Origin: Dyadobacter sp. CY356
GTDB taxonomy: Bacteria; Bacteroidota; Bacteroidia; Cytophagales; Spirosomataceae
Reading direction: 5' to 3'
DNA: 64,000 nt
Assembly: GCF_021440195.1 (NCBI RefSeq)
Contig: NZ_JAJTSZ010000002.1
Location: 620,001-684,000, forward strand
Shown here: positions 1-7,908 of the stretch, one piece after another
How positions within the stretch are numbered: position 1 is the first letter of the stretch
How the letters are laid out: each line of letters begins with the position of its first letter
Made by a program: the position numbers and the translations under genes
The notes under the pieces: model-generated
Told to the model about the DNA's origin: nothing
The model's input: the letters and a program-made list of their open reading frames with translations, nothing else
Database searches by the model: none

Positions 1-321
1 GTCACGTCATCGTTATGATTTGTTAGGTAAAAAATAAGGAATTTTAATATATAGTAGCTTTAAACAGTCTATTCCACAGTCGGCCAAATCAATTTATTAT
101 TAAGTCGCTGTGTTATAAATAAATAGACTCATTCTAAATAAGATTACAAAAGTACTCGGTGAAAATTGGATACGCTTATACAATTTGCCGGTTCGGTTGG
201 ACAATCTGCACCTTTCCACTACATTCATCACTGAATTTTTCCGTCCATGTATAGATTAGCCAAAATACTAATCATGTACTATATATTGCATAGTACCTTG
301 TTAAACATAACATATTTAGCC
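1..321. other. Intergenic region, no gene seen
   Basis: AT-rich stretch before the first gene. I see no convincing coding region, tRNA or repeat. Frames that reach into it from the lipoprotein gene (an upstream ATG at 247) encode a hydrophobic run that does not look like a natural N-terminus, so I treat it as leader and promoter DNA. Confidence 0.5.
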
Positions 322-684
322 ATGAAACTTAAATACATTTTATTTATGCTTACTGTAAGCATAGTTTCTTCATGCAGAAATTCAGATGATGTGAAAATTG
401 CGGTAAAAGATTCTGATGACGAATACCGGTTTACAGCTTATTTCGACGAAAATAAAACAGAGGAGATTGTCAAAGTTATTGATCAGAATATTGCGCCAAC
501 TACCATTGCTTCGGATGATGACAAGATTGACGTAACGACAACACTGGAAGATAAAACGACGTTTGATCTTCAATATGAACCGGGTGAAGTGATGATCAAA
601 CTAAACAAACATGAGAACAGCAAATCTTCTTATTCCAGGGTCAAAAAAATGTGTGAGGAAATTAAAAATACTATTGGGGAGTAA
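322..684 (+). CDS. Small predicted lipoprotein
   Basis: Encodes 120 residues and I do not recognise the family. The ATG at 322 is preferred over an upstream in-frame ATG at 247, because it opens a clean lipoprotein signal peptide (MKLKYILFMLTVSIVSSC) whose cysteine at residue 18 would be lipidated. The mature part is acidic in its first third (RNSDD, KDSDDE) and ends in a basic region, with no cysteine pair or catalytic motif that I can name. It is monocistronic on the plus strand and followed by a long hairpin. Membrane-anchored periplasmic or surface exposure is inferred from the signal alone. Confidence 0.6.
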   Translation: MKLKYILFMLTVSIVSSCRNSDDVKIAVKDSDDEYRFTAYFDENKTEEIVKVIDQNIAPTTIASDDDKIDVTTTLEDKTTFDLQYEPGEVMIKLNKHENSKSSYSRVKKMCEEIKNTIGE

Positions 685-735
685 TGGTAATTATAAAGAT
701 TGATAATCAATATGGTTAAAAAAATTATAACCTGT

Positions 736-795
736 TTTAAACCGTAGATTTTTCTGAAACACAAAAATGTATTTCAGATAAATCTACGGTTTAAA
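736..795. terminator. Long hairpin, probable bidirectional terminator
   Basis: Inverted repeat with 24-nt arms (736-759 and 772-795) and one mismatch, around a 12-nt loop. It lies between the end of the plus-strand lipoprotein gene and the end of the minus-strand DUF1501 gene, which suits a shared terminator. The stem is longer than most intrinsic terminators, so another role is possible. Confidence 0.65.
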
Positions 796-818
796 TATAA
801 ATTCAAAACGGTAATTTC

Positions 819-2240
819 CTAGGTCAAAAGTTCCATAACAGCTTTTCCTTTTCCATCCGGCGTAGTGTAAAACGGACGCTTCTCGACTTCGTATTGCGTG
901 TCTTCTGCAATACCAAGTGCGTGATAAATAGTTTGATGAACAGCGTCTATTTTGATCGGATTTTCAATCGTTTTGCATGGTCGTTCGTCAGCAGTTTTCC
1001 CGTATACAAACCCTTTTTTAATACCTCCGCCAAACATCAGCATAGAACCTGCATCGGTAAAGTGGCGGTGCATTCCATAAAATTTCATATCCGACAAAAT
1101 ATCTGGCTGCGGTACCTGCTCCTGAACTTTCAAATCCGGACTTCCTTCTACCATCATATCACGACTAAATTCACTCGCCAAAACAACCATCGTTCTGTCC
1201 AGCAAGCCTTGTTTGTCCAGATCTTTAATAAGCTGGGCCACAGGGCCGTCAATTTGTTTTTTCATTTCAACAAGCCGGGTATTACCATTTTCATGAGTAT
1301 CCCAACCTTTAAATGGCTCATATTCAGTAGTAACACTGATAAACCGCGCACCTTGCTCTGTCAATCTTCTGGCCAGCAAACATCCCAAACCAAATTTACC
1401 GGTATTATAAATATTATAACTTTCCTTAGGTTCAGTACTCAGGTCAAAAGCTTTTGATTCCGGCGAATTAAGCAAGGCATATGCCTGTTCCATAGATCGT
1501 TTTAATGATTCCCGCTGATAATCACTACCAAATTCTCCAACCGGACTGTTATTGATCAATTCGTTGTACAGTTGATTTCTCCTTTCAAAGCGTTTGGCAT
1601 CCATGCCTACGGGCGGTCGAACGCTATCAAGCCCCTGGCTTGGATCCGGAATGAAAAAAGGGCCGAACTCATTACCCAGAAATCCAGCCGTATGAAATGC
1701 CTTCAACTCTTCACCTTCACCCAAAGTAAATCGCTGGCCTATGTCGATAAATGCGGGTATGACCGGATTTTTAGGCCCCAGTTCCTTTGCAATCCATGAG
1801 CCTAAATGTGGCGCGGCAACAGTTTGAGGTGGTTCGTAACAAGTATGCCAGTGATATTGGTGTCGGGAATGAAGAATATGCCCCATATCCGCAGCTGTGT
1901 AGGAACGGATCAAAGTCCCTTTATCCATCACTTTTCCAATCGATTGCAGCCCGTCCGAAAAATGAATTCCATCCAGGGCTGTCGGCATTGATTTAAATGT
2001 GCTCAAAACCCGGTTACCTTCCATCCCTGTTTTATATGGCGTATAAAGTTTCGGGTCAAAAGTTTCGGTATGTGCCATTCCGCCAGCCATCCAAAGCAGG
2101 ATGACGGTATCGGCGGTAGAATTTGCTCCGGATTTACAGCCTGTCAAAACATTTGCCAGTGGCGAACCGGCGGCTAATGCGGCCAAGGTTGCAGCACTGG
2201 TTCTTTGCAGGAATTCTCTTCTGTTCCAGGTCGATTTCAT
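819..2240 (-). CDS. DUF1501 domain protein, exported (sulfatase-like fold)
   Basis: 473 residues. The N-terminus has a twin-arginine-like motif (NRREFLQRT) followed by a hydrophobic alanine-rich stretch ending at a cysteine in LTGC, so it is probably exported and perhaps lipidated. The body matches DUF1501, a family related to alkaline phosphatase/sulfatase folds: an early ILLWMAGGMAHTETFDPK segment, ISVTTEYEPFKGWDTHENG in the middle, VVLASEFSRD later. DUF1501 genes are usually paired with DUF1549/DUF1553 cytochrome genes, as here (next gene upstream, 109 bp away). The biochemical function of the pair is not established. A direct role in processing sugars or sugar acids made by the upstream enzymes is only an inference. 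Confidence 0.85.
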   Translation of the reverse strand: MKSTWNRREFLQRTSAATLAALAAGSPLANVLTGCKSGANSTADTVILLWMAGGMAHTETFDPKLYTPYKTGMEGNRVLSTFKSMPTALDGIHFSDGLQSIGKVMDKGTLIRSYTAADMGHILHSRHQYHWHTCYEPPQTVAAPHLGSWIAKELGPKNPVIPAFIDIGQRFTLGEGEELKAFHTAGFLGNEFGPFFIPDPSQGLDSVRPPVGMDAKRFERRNQLYNELINNSPVGEFGSDYQRESLKRSMEQAYALLNSPESKAFDLSTEPKESYNIYNTGKFGLGCLLARRLTEQGARFISVTTEYEPFKGWDTHENGNTRLVEMKKQIDGPVAQLIKDLDKQGLLDRTMVVLASEFSRDMMVEGSPDLKVQEQVPQPDILSDMKFYGMHRHFTDAGSMLMFGGGIKKGFVYGKTADERPCKTIENPIKIDAVHQTIYHALGIAEDTQYEVEKRPFYTTPDGKGKAVMELLT

Positions 2241-2242
2241 TA

Positions 2243-2277
2243 TTAGCGTTTGGCTTTTAGCGTTTAGGAATTAGCTT
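2243..2277. repeat. Heptamer tandem array TTAGCnn, 5 units
   Basis: Five contiguous 7-bp units read on the plus strand: TTAGCGT, TTGGCTT, TTAGCGT, TTAGGAA, TTAGCTT. The array starts two bases beyond the start codon of the DUF1501 gene, in the gap after the DUF1553 gene. A second array of the same type lies at 28888-28915. Confidence 0.7.
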
Positions 2278-2349
2278 AATGCATCCGAAAGTATTAACGA
2301 TATTTCGATTCTAAAAACTACATCTCAATTATCTTTTCTGCATTGGTAA

Positions 2350-4704
2350 TCAATAAATTAATTGAAACTCCGGAACAAGTGCCAGAGCCCAGACAAAATC
2401 CTGGATTCCTTCTTCGCTTGGTTTTGGGCCAAGGATTTTCCGGGCTGCATCCAGTTCTTTCGGTGCAGGATTTCGTCCCAGTGCCCGCTTGTAAAGTTCA
2501 GTTACCAATGTATCCGTTGTTGGATATTTTACGATCCATTCTTTCGCCCCACTTTTCAGCGTCTCGGTAAATTTATTTCCGTTGGTAAGCTCCAAAGCCT
2601 GTAACAAATTTGCCTGCGATGTCCGGCTTGTGCTTACAGTTTCCCGGTTGGGTCTGCCTAATGAGGTTAAAAAAGGATCATTTTTAACAAGTGCTGCTCT
2701 TGCGAACGGCACTTTTGCTTTAATCTTTTCCGGCAAAAGATTAAAAACAACGGCCGAATCTGCATACATCGGTTTGAAAGAAGTACTGATGGCATCTGTA
2801 AATTGTTCTGCTGTCAATCGTCTTCGGACCATTCCTGTGAATTTATAATTGTTGGCCATAATATCTCCTGGTTCTTTCACCGAAGAAGACGGAAGCTGGT
2901 ATGTTTTTGAAGTCAAGATCGCAAAAATCAATTTTTTCATATCGTACCCATTTTTTTCAAAATCAGAAGCAAGCCAGTCGAGCAGATCCTCACTCCATGG
3001 CATATTATCCATCATATCAACAGGTTCCACAATGCCCCGTCCTAAAAGCTGAGCCCAGATCCGGTTCACAACCGTTCGGTATAGCCGACCATCTTTTGGC
3101 TGAACCAGATAGTCTGCCAGTTGTCGCAGGCGTTTTTCAGTACTTGCATTTACTGTAATCTCACCCAATTCCGGATAAAGTATTTTAGTACCTGCAATTT
3201 TGCCGGTCGGTTTGTCGCAGCGGTTTATTTCGAGCAAAGTATCAGCAAATATATTGGCAAAGGCATAAGAATCAGCCAGTTTCCAGTCGCTGATGAAGCT
3301 ATCGTGGCAGGATGCACATTTTAAATTCAATCCCAACAAAACCTGTGAAACATTTTGTGCGGCCTGCATTTCTGTGCGCTGACTTGAATTAATAGTTCCT
3401 CTCCATTTTATTCCTTTGATAAATCCTTCCGACCCTTTTACCGGACTTATCAATTCTTTTACAAACCAGTTATAAGGCTTATTGTCCTCCAAAGAAGTGT
3501 AGAGCCATTTGGTAATATCAAAGCGGCCACCTGTTATATAACCAGTTCCGGTGTAATCATTTCTGAGTGCATCATTCCAGAAAGAAAGCCAATGCTGGGC
3601 ATAATCGTCATTTCTGCTTAACAATTCCTTTGCCAACGCAGCTCTTTTTTCCGGATTCTGATCAGCTATAAATGCCTCCACTTTTTCCGGTGGCGGGAGC
3701 AATCCGATGATATCAAGATAAACGCGACGAATATAAGTTCTGTCATTTACCACCGGTTTCCACTCAATTTTGTTTTTTAGAAAATATACATTTACAAACC
3801 GGTCAATGGGCTGAACAATATCTCCACTTGCGGCCGGAAGTGCCGGCATACGTGGTTCCAGAGCTGCAACACGGTAAATGCTTTTTTCTTTTCCATCCGG
3901 CCACAATGCACCTTTTTCAATCCAGAATTCCAGGACTTTCACTTCTTTTTCTGTCAACCTTTTTCCTTTTGTCGGCATGGCATCCTTATCTCCTGCCGGC
4001 AAAGATATTCTTCTGATCAACTCACTTTTATCAGGGTGATTGGGAATTACTACAACGCCGTCTTCACCGCCTTTCATGATACCATCCTTACTATCCAACC
4101 TCAAATCGCCCTTTACCTTTTGCTCTCCATGACAACTATAACAATTGTGAGCCAGAATGGTCCTGACTTCCACATTCAGGTCCTGAATTTGCTGAGGATT
4201 CAGCTCACCATTATTTGTCAAAACAAAATCAGCTTCCTGGGCATCAGGATTATCAGGTTTTGAGAATGGAAGAACACTGGAAAGATAGTCACCGCCATGA
4301 GTCAGCATAGCGCCATAATGTCCTGCAAAAGAAACCCCAAAAACAGTCAGAAACAGGAAAGAGCGAAAAGCTGCTACTCGGTTATTGCGGATTAAAAAAG
4401 CGGTTACAAGAGACAGAACCATGGTCGCGATACCAGACCAGCGATGAATTTCCAGGCTATCTCCGCCATATTCTCCCTCACTTGCCAGTAACCATCCAAA
4501 AATGACTGCAAGGACAGCACTCCCGGCACCAATCCATACCAGGATATTAATGGCATCCTTCAACTTCCCACTTTTGCCACGCCAGTCGATAATTTCCAAT
4601 AACAGCGCAATACAAAGCAAGCCAACAGGAAAATGAACCATTAGCGGGTGCAATCGTCCTAATAACTGCCAGAGCCAGAAAGTTTCAGTGGTTTGAAGTA
4701 ACAC
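2350..4704 (-). CDS. Membrane cytochrome c, DUF1549/DUF1553 protein
   Basis: 784 residues, apparently starting at GTG (position 4704); an in-frame stop lies just upstream and no better ATG precedes the membrane domain. The first ~150 residues form a DUF2231-like domain with about four membrane segments (LHPLMVHFPVGLL...). A planctomycete-type cytochrome domain follows with a CYSCH heme site at residues 188-192, then DUF1549 with a second CxxCH (CASCH, 463-467), then DUF1553 to the C-terminus. Two c-type heme sites and a membrane anchor imply electron transfer at the periplasmic face. It forms the usual pair with the downstream DUF1501 gene. The heme ligation is seen in sequence; the electron donor is unknown, although the PQQ-type dehydrogenase upstream is a candidate. 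Confidence 0.85.
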   Translation of the reverse strand: MLLQTTETFWLWQLLGRLHPLMVHFPVGLLCIALLLEIIDWRGKSGKLKDAINILVWIGAGSAVLAVIFGWLLASEGEYGGDSLEIHRWSGIATMVLSLVTAFLIRNNRVAAFRSFLFLTVFGVSFAGHYGAMLTHGGDYLSSVLPFSKPDNPDAQEADFVLTNNGELNPQQIQDLNVEVRTILAHNCYSCHGEQKVKGDLRLDSKDGIMKGGEDGVVVIPNHPDKSELIRRISLPAGDKDAMPTKGKRLTEKEVKVLEFWIEKGALWPDGKEKSIYRVAALEPRMPALPAASGDIVQPIDRFVNVYFLKNKIEWKPVVNDRTYIRRVYLDIIGLLPPPEKVEAFIADQNPEKRAALAKELLSRNDDYAQHWLSFWNDALRNDYTGTGYITGGRFDITKWLYTSLEDNKPYNWFVKELISPVKGSEGFIKGIKWRGTINSSQRTEMQAAQNVSQVLLGLNLKCASCHDSFISDWKLADSYAFANIFADTLLEINRCDKPTGKIAGTKILYPELGEITVNASTEKRLRQLADYLVQPKDGRLYRTVVNRIWAQLLGRGIVEPVDMMDNMPWSEDLLDWLASDFEKNGYDMKKLIFAILTSKTYQLPSSSVKEPGDIMANNYKFTGMVRRRLTAEQFTDAISTSFKPMYADSAVVFNLLPEKIKAKVPFARAALVKNDPFLTSLGRPNRETVSTSRTSQANLLQALELTNGNKFTETLKSGAKEWIVKYPTTDTLVTELYKRALGRNPAPKELDAARKILGPKPSEEGIQDFVWALALVPEFQLIY

Positions 4705-4987
4705 AGGGTAAATAATGGGTTAGAATCAGGCTTTATGTCGAAAATAAAAAAACAGTGCTTTGGCATAACAAGCCTGAACTGCAATATTTTTGTCTTACAA
4801 ATAAGACAAAAGGATATGATTTTTACCCGGTTAGTGAAGGTGTTTCTTAAATTTAAAGAGAAGTGTCTTTGACCTTTCTTTCGGTAAATTTTAGACTCCG
4901 ACTAATTAGAAATCCTGATATTTGCAGAATCCATAGTGAAACCTGTCTGGAACTTTGTTGTTTAAATAAGCAGTACCAAACCCACCA

Positions 4988-7744
4988 TCACATTTTTTCA
5001 AAAAAGACCCAGTCAAGGAAAAACAAACCGACTTGGCTTTCATCAGGATTTGAAAACGTAAAATACAGATCATGAATACCCGTTGTCGGTTTCAGGCTGA
5101 TCACGAATTCTTTCCAGTCTGTTTTCACATCTTTGAGCTGACCGGAAGATACCGGTAAACTTCCGATCAGAGCGCCTTTTTCATTGTCTTGTCTAACTTT
5201 AATCAAACCACCAGCGCCTTGCTCCTGTAACCGTATCTTTATTTTTTTGATATGGGTAAAATCGATTTGTTTGAAGCTGACATACTTTCCATTCTTACCC
5301 CATATCGATGAAACATAACCGGTATTCAACGTGGCAATCACAACATTGGCACTACCTTCTTCGTAATCCTCCATCTCGATCAGCGGATTTCGAAGCACAA
5401 TGTGGCTACTGCCTTTGAGTGGCTCAATACCATTTGCACCTTTATCTGTATATCCTGCTAAAAGCACATAAGCTCCTTCCTTACCCTGACCAACATGTTC
5501 AGTTAATTTTAGACTGCCATTGAGCGGAAGCTGTTTCTTTTGTTCTCCGAGTGAAAGAATATATCTGGAAATTTCTAGGGCGTCCTTTTCAGGCAAATCC
5601 ATGTGCGGCGGCATAGGATAGGTTCCCCAGCTGCCACTTCCTCCTTTAATAATTTTTTTGGCCAATTTCTGATCAGAGCCTTCTTTTCCCGCATAACGTT
5701 TGCCGATTTCCTTCAATGCCGGCCCAATTGATTTGGTGTCAATCGTATGGCAGGCCTTGCAGTCGAGAGAGGCATACAGTTTTTCCGTTGCAGCATATTT
5801 AATATTTCCATGATTCGCCCCCGACAGCACCGAAGCCAGATCCTTACCAAAAGGTAAATAATTGAAAGAAGCTGTCAAAGCTGACTTTTCGATTACTTTA
5901 TCCTCCGTGTCTTTAACATTTATCTTGTAATCAAAAACTGTATTGTCCCAGTAAAAACTCTTATTGGCGGTGCTGCTTATTGAAACTGCTGGTGGTGTAT
6001 TACCAACTTTAACCTGCACAGTAGCGATACCTTTTCCACCTTGCGGATCAGAAACGGTTAGTGCTACATCATAAATTCCAGGTTTGGTGAACATATGTTT
6101 CACTTTCGATCCTGATACTTTTTTTGCTCCTATTTTCCATTCAAAGCTCAATTTGTCGCCCGGATCATAATCCCTGGACTTCTCGGCGGAAAAAGAAACC
6201 GTCATTGGAGCGGCCCCGTATTGTTTATCAATCTGAATATCAGCCATCGGATTACGGTTTCCTTCGGAATATTCCACTCGTATCAGGCCAGCATCCGTAT
6301 TTTTTGCAAACCAGTTGGTTCCATAGGCCAACATATAGATTGCTCCATCCGGTGCTATTTTCATATCCATAGGCGCTACCACTTTCAAATGTGGCAAGAA
6401 TGGCTCCATGCTTACATAATTTCCGTTTTTATCCAGCTTTACCGCCATAATCCATTTACGTATCCACTCGTATATAAACAGTTTTCCGTCATAATATGCC
6501 GGCAATTTATATTTTGCATTCGGGTACAAATCGCGGTAATATACCGGCCCGGCCATCGCGCTTGCGCCACCTTTCCCCACCATGGGCCAACGTTTCGATT
6601 CACCCTTGCCATACCAGATCATCGCAGGCTGCGCAGGTGGTAAATTTTTAACTCCCGTATTGTTGGGGGAATTGTTTACAGGATGCAGCGGATCCTGTTT
6701 TGGACCTTCTTTTTTTGTTTCAAAATCATATTTTGGAAATCCTTCGTTGTTACCTAGAAAATAAGGGTAACCAAAAAAACCTGGCTTTCGCGCCTGATTG
6801 ATTTCGTCATAACTCAAAAAATTCTCTTCTGCCGGAACATTGGAATCCGGCCCGACATCCCCCCAGTATACAAAGTTATTTTTTGGATCCACTGACAACC
6901 GGAACGGATTTCGGCATCCCATTACGTAAATTTCCGGATAACCCGTAGAGCCGTCCTTTGGAAAAAGATTGCCATCCGGGATGGAATAAGTACCATCTGC
7001 CTCAGGCTTGATTCTCAATATTTTTCCGCGGTAATCTTTGCTGTTCGCAGTCGTACCCTGACCATCCGACAACCGTCTGCCCGGGCGCTCATCAGTCGGA
7101 TTATGTCCTTCAATTTCTTCTGCGTTTGTATTATCGCCTGTTGAAAGATAAAGCAGACCGTCAGCGCCAAAAGTCAGATAACCCGCTGAATGGCAGCAGT
7201 AAGTGCGTTGCGTAGGAATTTCGAGCAGTACTTTTTTGGAGGCCATATTTATCTGGCCATCAGTCATTTCGTATCGTTCAAGGTTGCTTACATTTTTATT
7301 TCCACCGACCCCATAGTAAAAGTAAAGCCAGTGATTTTTATCAAATTCCGGATCTGCGGCTACGCCCAGCAAACCATCTTCAATACCGCTGAAAACATTA
7401 AAATGTGCTATCGTTTTAATCTGTTTTTCTTCCGCATCATAAAGTTTTACCGCTCCCTTACGTTCAACGATAACGACATCCAGATTGGGCAAAATAGCCA
7501 TTTCCATCGGCTCGTCCAGTCCTTGTGCCAGCATCATTTGCGTAAAACGGCTGCTGTCCGGTGCTGATGTGTCGGCAATCATCTTTCCTTTGATTTGTGA
7601 TTTATCCGGGCTCTCGGACCTGGTGTATGTTTTGTTTTCCCGATAAAATTTATCAGAATTTTTATCTTCAAAAAAATTGAATACCGTTACAGATGCCAGG
7701 GCACCTGTAAGAAACAATCCGCTGAATATTTTAAATGTGCTCAA
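4988..7744 (-). CDS. PQQ-type sugar dehydrogenase with PKD, cytochrome c and CBM6-like domains
   Basis: 918 residues, probably from a TTG start at 7744, since an in-frame stop lies close upstream and the first 25 residues look like a signal peptide or anchor. Residues ~70-490 match the glucose/sorbosone dehydrogenase beta-propeller (GLLGVAADPEF; HSAGYLTFGADGLLYLSTGD; IYVMGCRNPFRLSVDP). A PKD domain follows (~500-582), then a cytochrome c domain with CKACH at 662-666, then a CBM6-like carbohydrate-binding module (~775-918). The expected reaction is oxidation of a sugar to a lactone or aldehyde, with electrons passed to the attached heme. Substrate is not predictable; its position after a rhamnosidase locus suggests a plant-type glycan sugar. 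Confidence 0.88.
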   Translation of the reverse strand: MSTFKIFSGLFLTGALASVTVFNFFEDKNSDKFYRENKTYTRSESPDKSQIKGKMIADTSAPDSSRFTQMMLAQGLDEPMEMAILPNLDVVIVERKGAVKLYDAEEKQIKTIAHFNVFSGIEDGLLGVAADPEFDKNHWLYFYYGVGGNKNVSNLERYEMTDGQINMASKKVLLEIPTQRTYCCHSAGYLTFGADGLLYLSTGDNTNAEEIEGHNPTDERPGRRLSDGQGTTANSKDYRGKILRIKPEADGTYSIPDGNLFPKDGSTGYPEIYVMGCRNPFRLSVDPKNNFVYWGDVGPDSNVPAEENFLSYDEINQARKPGFFGYPYFLGNNEGFPKYDFETKKEGPKQDPLHPVNNSPNNTGVKNLPPAQPAMIWYGKGESKRWPMVGKGGASAMAGPVYYRDLYPNAKYKLPAYYDGKLFIYEWIRKWIMAVKLDKNGNYVSMEPFLPHLKVVAPMDMKIAPDGAIYMLAYGTNWFAKNTDAGLIRVEYSEGNRNPMADIQIDKQYGAAPMTVSFSAEKSRDYDPGDKLSFEWKIGAKKVSGSKVKHMFTKPGIYDVALTVSDPQGGKGIATVQVKVGNTPPAVSISSTANKSFYWDNTVFDYKINVKDTEDKVIEKSALTASFNYLPFGKDLASVLSGANHGNIKYAATEKLYASLDCKACHTIDTKSIGPALKEIGKRYAGKEGSDQKLAKKIIKGGSGSWGTYPMPPHMDLPEKDALEISRYILSLGEQKKQLPLNGSLKLTEHVGQGKEGAYVLLAGYTDKGANGIEPLKGSSHIVLRNPLIEMEDYEEGSANVVIATLNTGYVSSIWGKNGKYVSFKQIDFTHIKKIKIRLQEQGAGGLIKVRQDNEKGALIGSLPVSSGQLKDVKTDWKEFVISLKPTTGIHDLYFTFSNPDESQVGLFFLDWVFFEKM

Positions 7745-7780
7745 AAGGTAAAGCAGTTATGGTTTTAGGAATAGCTATTT

Positions 7781-7811
7781 CAAAATTAACAAAACTTGAT
7801 ATTTTTGTTAA
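7781..7811 (-). promoter_or_regulatory. Candidate promoter with overlapping inverted repeat
   Basis: Upstream of the sugar dehydrogenase, the minus strand reads TAATTTTG (complement of 7781-7788), an exact TAnnTTTG match. A TTTA sits about 20 bp further upstream in place of TTTG. A perfect 9-bp inverted repeat (TTAACAAAA 7786-7794, TTTTGTTAA 7803-7811) overlaps the -7 element and spacer. It could be an operator, or the terminator of the upstream FAD gene. Confidence 0.4.
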
Positions 7812-7908
7812 ATTCTCATAAAGTAAATGCTATATTTATTAACAAGATAACCCATAATTAGCAAGTCTGGCTCAATCGTAACTACTTATATAATTTACTG
7901 ATGCTTTT

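Noticed and set aside
894..1457. 187-residue open frame antisense to the DUF1501 gene
   Set aside because: It has no family likeness and lies wholly inside a well-supported gene, so it is a shadow frame.
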